Source: Gemmata sp.
GTDB taxonomy: Bacteria > Planctomycetota > Planctomycetia > Gemmatales > Gemmataceae
Length of the DNA: 64,000 nt
Assembly: GCA_025055115.1 (NCBI GenBank)
Contig: JANWYJ010000026.1
Location: 1-64,000, forward strand
Reading direction: 5' to 3'
Part shown: one piece after another, positions 25,985 to 33,177 of the stretch
How the letters are laid out: every line of letters begins with the position of its first letter
How positions within the stretch are numbered: position 1 is the first letter of the stretch
Notes under the pieces: model-generated
Database searches by the model: none
What the model saw: only the letters and a program-made list of their open reading frames with translations
What the model was told of the DNA's origin: nothing
Translations under genes and position numbers: made by a program

Positions 25985-26024
25985 AGCGCTGTCTAGAGGG
26001 CGCTGTCTAGAAAGTGATGTCTAA
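25971..26024. repeat. Four-copy 11-bp repeat across the DUF2237 stop codon
   Basis: GATGTCTA or GCTGTCTA occurs four times within 54 bases, preceded by AAGC, AGC, GGC or AAGT. The first copy holds the natural GTC-TAA end of the gene. Confidence 0.8.
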
Positions 26025-26096
26025 CCGGGGGTTTGCGGTGCAGTGATCATCGCCGGCGTGGAAAATTTCTCCCCATGGAAAACAATCCTCTTCTAC

Positions 26097-26126
26097 TCCG
26101 ACGGAGAGGCTATTCCGACGGAGAGG
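26097..26126. repeat. 13-bp direct repeat, 17-bp period
   Basis: TCCGACGGAGAGG at 26097-26109 and 26114-26126 (13/13), upstream of the third DUF1501 gene. The rest of 26025-26221 shows no recognised element. Confidence 0.75.
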
Positions 26127-26221
26127 ACTTTTGGCATGAATTGACTGGGGAATGAAACTTCCCGGCGTCGGCCAGGTAAATTCTGAAGAGAAGGTTTCCG
26201 GGGTGCAGGGGAGCAGGAACG

Positions 26222-27481
26222 GTGGTTACTGGGGAATATCCGATCCATCGCCGCCAGTTTCTGGCGGGGGGAGTCAGTTCGCTGGCATGGCTAACGCCGC
26301 TGGGCAGAGTACTGGCGCGCGCCGCGGAGCAGAGCCGTCAACCGGCGCAGTCGCTCATCGTGTTGTGGATGGCCGGCGGCCCCAGCCAGTTGGAAACCTT
26401 CGACCCTCACCCTGGTACAGAAATCGCTGCGGGTACCACCGCGATTGCCACCGCCGCCAAGGGGATTCAATTGGCTTCGGGGCTAGAGCAGATCGCCGAG
26501 CAGATGGAACACATCTCTCTGGTGCGTTCGTTATGGAGCAAAGAAGGCGACCACGAACGGGGAACCGCGACCGTTAAAACCGGCTATCGCCCCGATGCGA
26601 CCATCACCTATCCCTCGCTGGGAGCGATCATTTGCCACGCCCTGGCGGACGATCGGCTCGACATTCCGCGACATATCTCAATTCTGCCCAACGATTGGCC
26701 TGCGCGCGGCGGGGCTTTGGGTGCCGAGTACGACGCCTTCAAAGTGTACGACCCAGCCCAACCTGTGCCCGATACCACCCCCCCGGTCGCGCGCGAGCGC
26801 TTCCAGCAACGATTGGAGGATTTGAAAATTGTGGAAGACGCTTTCGCCCAGCGTCGCGGTTCGCGGGTTCGAGAAACGGGTCATCGCGACACGCTTGAAA
26901 AAGCCCAACGGATGATGAGTTCCGAACAGCTGAAAGCCTTCGATGTTTCCCATGAACCCGAATCGCTGCGCCGCGAATACGGCCACACGCCCTTTGGCCG
27001 TGGATGCTTGGCGGCGCGGCGGCTGATTGAGGTTGGCGTGCGCTGTGTGGAGGTCACCCTCAGTGGCTGGGATACCCACGCCAACAACCATGAACTGACC
27101 AGCCAACTGAAGCAAACCCTCGATCCGGCGTTTGCTGCTCTGATTCGTGATCTGAAACGACGCGATCTGCTCCGGCGGACGGTTGTGGTGTGCGTGGGGG
27201 AATTTGGTCGCACGCCGAAGCTCAACGCCTTGGCCGGTCGCGATCATTGGCCCCACAATTTCACCGCGGCGATCGCCGGGGGTGGGATTGTCGGTGGTCG
27301 CGTCGTGGGGGAAAGCGACCCCAGCGGTGGCAAACAACCCCGTGATCCGCAGCCTATCCAAAATCTTCACGCCACTGTCCTTGCGGCTTTGGGCATCAAT
27401 CACGAAAAGACCTTGCGCAGCCCCATCGGTCGCACCTTCCCACGCAGTGAGGGAACGCCTATCAAAGCGTTGTTAGGCTGA
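26222..27481 (+). CDS. DUF1501 family secreted protein (third copy)
   Basis: A 419-residue DUF1501 protein with a GTG start following an AGGAA ribosome binding site. The N terminus has a twin-arginine-like IHRRQFLAGGVSSLAWLTP signal (residues 8-26). Motifs are LWMAGGPSQLETFDPHPG near 48, RSLWSKEGDHERGT near 100, FGRGCLAARRLIEVGVRCVE near 258, SGWDTHANNHE near 280, GEFGRTPKLN near 324 and GRDHWPHN near 338. It matches the family core better than the copy at 14.6 kb. Enzymatic role unknown. The last nine codons including the stop are copied 77 bases downstream, with TGA changed to TAA. Confidence 0.9.
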   Translation: MVTGEYPIHRRQFLAGGVSSLAWLTPLGRVLARAAEQSRQPAQSLIVLWMAGGPSQLETFDPHPGTEIAAGTTAIATAAKGIQLASGLEQIAEQMEHISLVRSLWSKEGDHERGTATVKTGYRPDATITYPSLGAIICHALADDRLDIPRHISILPNDWPARGGALGAEYDAFKVYDPAQPVPDTTPPVARERFQQRLEDLKIVEDAFAQRRGSRVRETGHRDTLEKAQRMMSSEQLKAFDVSHEPESLRREYGHTPFGRGCLAARRLIEVGVRCVEVTLSGWDTHANNHELTSQLKQTLDPAFAALIRDLKRRDLLRRTVVVCVGEFGRTPKLNALAGRDHWPHNFTAAIAGGGIVGGRVVGESDPSGGKQPRDPQPIQNLHATVLAALGINHEKTLRSPIGRTFPRSEGTPIKALLG

Positions 27482-27569
27482 TTTCCCCTGCCCTGAACCA
27501 TCGGCGGTGGTCCGATGGCTGGCCACGGGGAACGCCTATCACAGCCTTCTTCGGCTAATTTCCCCAGGC
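27451..27569. repeat. Spaced direct repeat copying the DUF1501 3' end
   Basis: A 42-bp unit at 27451-27492 recurs at 27528-27569 (35/42; offset 77). In the matching frame the first copy encodes GTPIKALLG-stop (TGA) and the second GTPITAFFG-stop (TAA). The second copy lies in the leader of the MFS gene. Confidence 0.85.
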
Positions 27570-27617
27570 TTCACGCGTGCAACGGTGACCTTCCCTCCAG
27601 CAGAATCATCAGCGCCA

Positions 27618-28844
27618 ATGCCCTGCTCCGGATGGTTGAACCGAACCGTCCTCGGAGCCGGGCTGACGAGCTTTTTCGCTGATTTTGGCTACGAAATGGC
27701 CACCGCGATTCTGCCCGGGTTTCTGCTCATTCTGGGACTGCCGCCCGACTTCACCGGTCGGGTTCTTGGGGTGATCGAAGGCGTTGCCGATCTTCTGGCC
27801 AATGCCGTCAAACTGCTCATCGGATGGTATTCCGACCGCATTGGGCATCGCAAAGCGTTTGTCGTGGGGGGCTATGCCCTCACCGGCTCGGCATTCGCCC
27901 TGTGTGCCTTGGCAGTGGGCTGGCCGCTGGTCTTCTGCGCCAAATCGTTGGCGTGGATTGGCAAAGGTTTACGCGGGCCACTGCGGAACGCGATTCTGGC
28001 CGATGCCGTGGATGAAGCCAACCGCGGCAAAGCCTTTGGCTTTCATCGGGCCGGTGATACTTTGGGCGCGATCGTCGGCCCGTTGGCGGCGGCTGGCCTC
28101 ATCGCCCTGTTACCCCACCACTGGTTCGAGCAACCGGCGTCGGTGTATCGCTGGGTCTTTCTCATCACGCTGATTCCTGGTTTGGGGGCGGCCATCACAT
28201 TCGCGGCCCTGATTCGCGAACAGCGTTTCACCCCCAAACCGGGGTTACGTTTCAGTGCCTCCTTGCGATTGCTACCACGTCGGTTTTGGCGATTCTTAGC
28301 ACCGGTGCTGGTCTTTGGAATCGGCGATTTCTCTCATACACTTCTCATTTTTGTAGCCACTGTTCTTTTGACTCCCACGCACGGAGTGCAAGAAGCGGCG
28401 ACCTTGGCTGGGCTGCTGTATGCCTGGAAAAACGCTGCCGGCGCGATAGCGGCCTTCCCGGCGGGCTGGTTGGGCGACCACTTCGGCCGTCGCCAGACCC
28501 TTGCTGGTGGATATGCTCTGGGAGCTGTGGTGATGATGGGTTTGGCCGCACTATCGCTGGCGCAAACCGTCAGTCTCGGTTGGTTGGTTGTGCTTTTTGG
28601 GTTGGCGGGGGTGTATCTGGCGGTGGAAGAAGCTCTCGAACCGGCCCTCACGGCGGACCTGGTGCCCGATGCGAGCCTTCGCGGCACCGGCATGGGTGTT
28701 TTGGCCACCGTCAACGGGATTGGCGATTTTCTCGCGAGCATTGGGTTTGGGCTGTTGTTTGCGTTGGGAGCGGAAATCGGTTTAAGCACCGCGGCGATCT
28801 TTATGGCGAGCGGCGCGGTGCTTTTAATCGCTCGCAAACGGTGA
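27618..28844 (+). CDS. Major facilitator superfamily transporter
   Basis: A 408-residue MFS permease with about twelve predicted membrane segments. The loop between helices 2 and 3 carries GWYSDRIGHRKAF (about residue 70), the MFS signature, repeated in the second half as GWLGDHFGRRQTLA (about 288), as expected for two six-helix halves. GKGLRGPLRNAILADAV near residue 118 is a conserved block of a poorly characterised planctomycete and proteobacterial subgroup. Substrate unknown. The ATG at 27618 starts just before the first helix; an open extension upstream runs through the repeat region. Its stop lies inside a 34-bp repeat. Confidence 0.87.
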   Translation: MPCSGWLNRTVLGAGLTSFFADFGYEMATAILPGFLLILGLPPDFTGRVLGVIEGVADLLANAVKLLIGWYSDRIGHRKAFVVGGYALTGSAFALCALAVGWPLVFCAKSLAWIGKGLRGPLRNAILADAVDEANRGKAFGFHRAGDTLGAIVGPLAAAGLIALLPHHWFEQPASVYRWVFLITLIPGLGAAITFAALIREQRFTPKPGLRFSASLRLLPRRFWRFLAPVLVFGIGDFSHTLLIFVATVLLTPTHGVQEAATLAGLLYAWKNAAGAIAAFPAGWLGDHFGRRQTLAGGYALGAVVMMGLAALSLAQTVSLGWLVVLFGLAGVYLAVEEALEPALTADLVPDASLRGTGMGVLATVNGIGDFLASIGFGLLFALGAEIGLSTAAIFMASGAVLLIARKR

Positions 28845-28941
28845 ACTTCAAGCTACTGATGACCTCGAGCGGATCGAAGCCGATGCGGTTCGCTGTGAAT
28901 CGCTCGCAAAGGGTGAACTTCAAGCTACTGACGGTCCGAGA
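28826..28941. repeat. Spaced direct repeat copying the MFS gene 3' end
   Basis: A 34-bp unit at 28826-28859, containing the stop codon of the transporter gene, recurs at 28908-28941 with one mismatch (33/34; offset 82). Confidence 0.9.
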
Positions 28942-29010
28942 AGTCCCCTCCACAACCCATCGCACAATCTCCACGCTTCCTGGGCGATTCACGCCTTGTG
29001 GGCGATTGAA

Positions 29011-29095
29011 GGAGAAGTTTGTGTTGAAAGCGCTGGTTCCGTGAAGAATTTGTGCCGAAGGCTCTGGTTCCTGAAAACTCTGATTCCTTGAACAA
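29011..29095. repeat. Degenerate direct repeat, offset about 29 bp
   Basis: GAAG.TTTGTG..GAA.GC.CTGGTTCC blocks occur at about 29014-29040 and 29043-29071, with a weaker partial third copy (CTCTGATTCCTTGAA) to 29092. The remaining part of the 28845-29217 gap contains a possible -10 box TAAAAT at 29171-29176 for the next gene; no convincing -35 at normal spacing. Confidence 0.6.
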
Positions 29096-29217
29096 GCCGC
29101 GCACAATCGACACGCCCCAGCCTGGCCGCCAATCACCCCCTCATTAACCCTTGCGCACCACAAACTCTGCTAAAATGCACCGCAGTGAAGAACTTTTCTT
29201 CCCTTTCAGGTGGCAAC

Positions 29218-30279
29218 ATGAGCAGGCCATCCTCGGAACCACATCGGACCCCAGCGACGCCCCCGCGCTCTGGTTCGTGGTGGTGGATTGTACCCACCGG
29301 CGTTTTGGTAGCTCTGGCCGGTGTCCTGATCGCGATGAGCTGGGATTGGGAATATGACCCATTGCGTGAAGCGGACGAAACGGAACCGGAAATGGTTCTC
29401 ATCCCCGGGGGAACCTTCTGGATGGGTCGCGATGATGGCCCACCCGACGAACGCCCAGCGCACGAAGTGACGATCGCGCCGTTTTACATGGATGTCACCG
29501 AGGTCACCGTCGGCCAGTTTGCCGCTTTCGTCAAAGCTACTGGCTATGTGACGGTTGCGGAGCGCGTGCCGACGCGCGAACAATATCCCAACGCCGATCC
29601 CTTGTTGCTGAAGGCGGGTTCGGCGGTGTTTGTACCTACGGCCGTCAATCCGTTCGAGTATCCGGGGGTTTGGTGGCGATATGTACCAGGAGCGAATTGG
29701 CGGCATCCGGAAGGGCCACAAAGCTCTGTGAGGGGCAAGCGGAATTACCCCGTGGTCCAAATTGCCTGGGAAGATGCCAACGCGTATGCCCAATGGGCCG
29801 GTAAACGCCTGCCGACAGAGGCCGAATGGGAATTCGCCGCCCGCGGGGGTCTTGATCGCCAGCCGTTCTGCTGGGGTAGCGCCAAGCAGGGTGAGGGGGG
29901 GAAATGGTATGCCAACACCTATCAAGGCGACTTCCCCGCCCACGATCGTGGTGAGGATGGTTTCGTGGGTTTGGCCCCGGTCAAAAGCTTCCCACCCAAC
30001 GGCTATGGCCTTTACGACATGAGCGGCAACGCCTGGGAGTGGTGTGCCGATTGGTACGACCCGGATTACTACAAGGTATCCCCTCCGGTGAACCCCCAAG
30101 GGCCAGAGCGAGGCCCGTTGATCGATGGCGAAATGCAACCACAAAAAGTCCGCCGCGGTGGTTCATTTTTGTGTGATGATGGTTACTGCCGGCGTTACCT
30201 ACCCTCCGCCCGCGACAAAAACCCCACCGACAGTAGCGCCAACCACACCGGCTTCCGTTGCGTCAAAGATGTGCGGTGA
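29218..30279 (+). CDS. Formylglycine-generating enzyme (SUMF1 family), membrane anchored
   Basis: A 353-residue protein with one N-terminal membrane helix (about residues 22-42) and an FGE-sulfatase domain outside the cytoplasm. FGE oxidises a Cys of sulfatases to the formylglycine needed for activity. The two active-site cysteines are both kept in GGSFLCDDGYCRRY (residues 319 and 324), with the same spacing as Cys336/Cys341 of human SUMF1, and the following SARDKN and SSANHTGFRC match too. Many bacterial family members lack these cysteines, so this one is probably a true sulfatase activator. AGGTGG precedes the ATG at 29218. No sulfatase gene is in the window. Confidence 0.92.
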   Translation: MSRPSSEPHRTPATPPRSGSWWWIVPTGVLVALAGVLIAMSWDWEYDPLREADETEPEMVLIPGGTFWMGRDDGPPDERPAHEVTIAPFYMDVTEVTVGQFAAFVKATGYVTVAERVPTREQYPNADPLLLKAGSAVFVPTAVNPFEYPGVWWRYVPGANWRHPEGPQSSVRGKRNYPVVQIAWEDANAYAQWAGKRLPTEAEWEFAARGGLDRQPFCWGSAKQGEGGKWYANTYQGDFPAHDRGEDGFVGLAPVKSFPPNGYGLYDMSGNAWEWCADWYDPDYYKVSPPVNPQGPERGPLIDGEMQPQKVRRGGSFLCDDGYCRRYLPSARDKNPTDSSANHTGFRCVKDVR

Positions 30280-30338
30280 TGGACTTTTTGGCAGAAGTTA
30301 TCATTTTCGCCCAATTTCGCCCGCTTCGGGGGGCGGGA

Positions 30339-31067
30339 CTAATCGTCGTCGGGAGGGCGGAAATCACCTTGTTGGACTTGGAAAGCCAACTGTTCCAGTT
30401 GAATCGCCAAGTCCACCGTGACCAAGCGGACCTGCCGTGGAAGTTTCAGCACCACGGGAGCGAAGTTCAAAATGCCGCGAATTCCTGCTGCCACTAAACT
30501 TTCCGCCACGGCTTGGGCGGTGTCGGCGGGCACTGTCAGCACGGCCAACTCGGCTTGCAAGGCGGCGGTGCGGGTTGTCAGATACTCCACGGCTTCCACG
30601 CGCAGTCCTTCAATTTCCTGATCGATTTTCGCCGGATCGCTATCAAACAGCCCGACGATTTCAAACCCTTGCGCCCGAAAACCTTGGTACTTCAGCAACG
30701 CTCGACCGAGGTTACCAACACCCACCAGAACGGCCCGCCACGACCGGTCAATGCCCAAGGCCGCACGAATCGCTTGGGCCAATTCCCGCGGATCGTAGCC
30801 AACCCCGCGTTGACCAAGATGGCCCAATGCCGCCAAATCCCGGCGGACTTGGGCATCGCTGACACCCACCGCGATCGCGATTTGTCCACTGGAGATGGTG
30901 TCTTCCCCGGTGGGCCAACGGGCCACACATCGTAGATACAAACTCAGTCGCTGCGCCGCTGCACGTGATAACCGCTGATGGCGCTCCGTGGAATGGTTAT
31001 CCAAGTTCACCACCCCCTGCTCGAAGCCCGACGTCTGCCGGCTCAATGGATTCGACCGCTTCGTCAT
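30339..31067 (-). CDS. rex: Redox-sensing transcriptional repressor Rex
   Basis: A 242-residue Rex repressor. Residues 30-85 form the winged helix (AAAQRLSLYLRC, then a GVSDAQVRRDLAALG recognition helix), and from about residue 105 a Rossmann fold with AVLVGVGNLGRALLKY binds NADH/NAD. Rex leaves DNA when NADH rises, releasing genes for anaerobic or fermentative metabolism. The DNA-binding part has a six-residue NHSTER-type extension before it. It is convergent with the FGE gene. A possible Rex-type palindrome occurs at 16.35 kb, but no clear site is seen upstream of rex itself. Confidence 0.93.
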   Translation of the reverse strand: MTKRSNPLSRQTSGFEQGVVNLDNHSTERHQRLSRAAAQRLSLYLRCVARWPTGEDTISSGQIAIAVGVSDAQVRRDLAALGHLGQRGVGYDPRELAQAIRAALGIDRSWRAVLVGVGNLGRALLKYQGFRAQGFEIVGLFDSDPAKIDQEIEGLRVEAVEYLTTRTAALQAELAVLTVPADTAQAVAESLVAAGIRGILNFAPVVLKLPRQVRLVTVDLAIQLEQLAFQVQQGDFRPPDDD

Positions 31068-31140
31068 TCCCCACACAGTTGTGGGAACAGCTTGGCCGAA
31101 TACTCTCCATTGTAAATGAAATTTCCCACCTGAAGGTCCT

Positions 31141-31246
31141 GGAGTATTGGGTTTTGGGGCTTCGACACCAGCCACTGTCGTCCCATAGTCCACCTACAGT
31201 GAGGAAGTCCACTGGAGTATGGGTTTGGGGCTTCGACCCTAGCCAC
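31141..31246. repeat. Spaced direct repeat, 73-bp offset
   Basis: Units at 31141-31175 and 31214-31246 share GGAGTAT..GGTTT.GGGGCTTCGA and AGCCAC with two one-base gaps. They lie between the end of the DUF1573 gene and the start of rex (both reverse). Confidence 0.82.
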
Positions 31247-31293
31247 GGCGGACCCGACAAGGTACTCCTAGAAGCCCCAACGAACCCTCGCCT

Positions 31294-32289
31294 TCATTTC
31301 TTCCGCCCCGTCCACGTTACAGGGATAAGCACCTCGCTGCGATCGTCCAAACGCACACGGACATAGCACTTGCCAGCCTGGGTGGTTAGATGGTCGGGGA
31401 TCGTGACGCGGAGGGTGACTACAGCCCCCGAACCCTCTGAATGTTTCAGCACAACCCCAGGCAGATCGCTTTCTACACTGGTTACGGCGATCGCGTGGTC
31501 ATCGCGCGCGCGCAACTGCACCAGCGCCGACGCTTCGGTTTGTCCCGCCGCCAGCCGTAAATTCACTTCCTCGGGAACAACCCGGACCTTCGCAGCCAAC
31601 TGTTTCTGCACCCGCACGGGAACCCGCAGTTCCGGGTAGGTGGGATCATCCGTATACAAAACCACAACTTCATCGCGATGCCCCACAGGAGCTTGCGCTG
31701 TGAGCTGAACTCGGATAGTCTGAAGCTGCGGCGCTTCGGCTGGCGTGTTGGCCACGGGCACCAACTCCGCGGTCAAATAGGGGGCTGATGTCGTAACTTT
31801 TTTGACTGTCAAGGGTTTAGGTCGTTTGTCGGTGATCGTGAGGGTTTGTGTTGCTGCGCCGCTGGCGGAAAAAGCCATTTGGGGAGGTTGAATTATTACT
31901 TCGCGAATCAGTGTTGCCGTAATTTGGAGGAGAAGTTCCCCGCTTTGGTCAGGATCGCCGGCAGATTGCAGCTTGTAGGAAACAACGGCTTGCCAACGAT
32001 TGGGGCCTTCGGGCTGAGTCAGGGTGTTGACTTCGAGGAGCAATTGTGTTTTTTGCCCCGGCGGTAGTACCATGTGGCCCAATGATTGCCGGAAACAGCC
32101 ACAACCGGCTTCGATTTTCGTGATGGTGACGGTCTTATCGGTTGTGTTCACAAGGTCGAAGGTATGAACAAGCGGCGGTCCGGCCTTCACCTCGCCTTTG
32201 GCCGCCACCGGTTGGGGAGAATGAAACGATGCCGGCAAGCTGGCTGGCTGGCCAACGATCAGCCCCGAAAGCACAATGAGAGTGTTCAT
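31294..32289 (-). CDS. Secreted DUF1573 domain protein
   Basis: A 331-residue exported protein. A signal peptide covers residues 1-17 (MNTLIVLSGLIVGQPAS). A DUF1573 domain follows, with FDLVNTTDKTVTITKIEAGC near residue 45 and the characteristic GCGCF pair; this Ig-like beta domain is found in many secreted Bacteroidetes and planctomycete proteins. A second Ig-like half follows (GHRDEVVVLYTDDPTYPELRVPV). Function unknown, probably structural or adhesive in the periplasm. The ATG at 32289 fits the signal peptide; a GTG one codon before it is possible. It is divergent from the phosphopantetheinyl transferase gene. Confidence 0.85.
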   Translation of the reverse strand: MNTLIVLSGLIVGQPASLPASFHSPQPVAAKGEVKAGPPLVHTFDLVNTTDKTVTITKIEAGCGCFRQSLGHMVLPPGQKTQLLLEVNTLTQPEGPNRWQAVVSYKLQSAGDPDQSGELLLQITATLIREVIIQPPQMAFSASGAATQTLTITDKRPKPLTVKKVTTSAPYLTAELVPVANTPAEAPQLQTIRVQLTAQAPVGHRDEVVVLYTDDPTYPELRVPVRVQKQLAAKVRVVPEEVNLRLAAGQTEASALVQLRARDDHAIAVTSVESDLPGVVLKHSEGSGAVVTLRVTIPDHLTTQAGKCYVRVRLDDRSEVLIPVTWTGRKK

Positions 32290-32374
32290 GACTCCGCGGA
32301 TAGCAACTTTGCACGGATTTTCAAAGGCCAATCGGAATGGCACAACAGCCCCGGCTGCTCCGCCACAGTCGGTC

Positions 32375-33106
32375 GTGGTCCGGGTCCGCACCCATCCTGG
32401 CGATTGGGCGCAAATCATTGACGCCCATGAGATTTTCGCATGGCTGATCAATCTTGAAACTCCCCCAGAATCCTCGGACCGTCTTTTGAACCTTCTGACA
32501 GCCGACGAACAGTCGCGGGCTTGGCGTTACAAAATCGCGAAAGCCCGGGAGCAGTTCGTTATTGGCCGGGGATTGCTCCGGCGGCTTCTGGGGGACTATC
32601 TCGCTCAGGACCCGCGAACGGTTCCTCTCACCTATCTACCCTCGGGCAAGCCAGTTCTGGCGGACGCTGCGCCACCGATTCATTTCAACGTAACCCATAC
32701 CGATGGATGGGCCGTTGTGGCCATCGGCTATCACCGCATGGGTGTGGACATCGAGCGGATACGGCCGGTCATCGATGTTGTCGGCTTGGTGGGCCGTTAC
32801 TTTTCGCGAACCGAAGCCGAAGAATTCCGGGGGCTGTCGGCGTCGGATCACTTGGCCGCGTTTTTTCGCGGTTGGACCTGCAAGGAGGCAGTTATCAAAG
32901 CCGCAGGAGCAACAGTGGCCTATTTGGCGGATTTCGACGTTGAATTGAACCCCCGATTCCCCCCCCGGGTGAAAGCCGTGCGTGATCCGGCGCTGGCCAG
33001 CGCCGGTTGGGCCTTGGCCGAATGGCGTACCTCGAGTGAGGCCGCCGTGGCCTTTGCCGTGGATGGTGCCAGTCACGTGGTGGTCCAACCTGAAGCGGGC
33101 CTCTGA
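32375..33106 (+). CDS. 4'-phosphopantetheinyl transferase, Sfp type
   Basis: About 243 residues. It transfers phosphopantetheine from CoA to a Ser of acyl- or peptidyl-carrier proteins. Family motifs are the N-terminal FVIGRGLLRRLLGDYL near residue 60, FNVTHTDGWAVVAIG near 100, the Mg-binding GVDIERIRP near 115, and FFRGWTCKEAVIKAAG near 165 containing the catalytic WxxKEA. Sfp-type enzymes often serve polyketide or peptide synthases, but they also activate the fatty-acid carrier protein when AcpS is absent; none of these partners is here. The start is uncertain: an ATG at 32276 would overlap the divergent DUF1573 signal peptide, so a GTG at 32375 is preferred. Confidence 0.85.
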   Translation: MVRVRTHPGDWAQIIDAHEIFAWLINLETPPESSDRLLNLLTADEQSRAWRYKIAKAREQFVIGRGLLRRLLGDYLAQDPRTVPLTYLPSGKPVLADAAPPIHFNVTHTDGWAVVAIGYHRMGVDIERIRPVIDVVGLVGRYFSRTEAEEFRGLSASDHLAAFFRGWTCKEAVIKAAGATVAYLADFDVELNPRFPPRVKAVRDPALASAGWALAEWRTSSEAAVAFAVDGASHVVVQPEAGL

Positions 33107-33177
33107 AGTGGCGCAACCAGCCAGCCACGGCCCTTCCCCAAGCCGGCAAGGACGTTGTGAAGCGGAATAGGGGGCGC

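Noticed and set aside
32276-32374. N-terminal extension of the phosphopantetheinyl transferase from an upstream ATG
   Set aside because: It would overlap the divergent DUF1573 signal peptide and its sequence has no likeness to the family N terminus; a GTG further on is more plausible.
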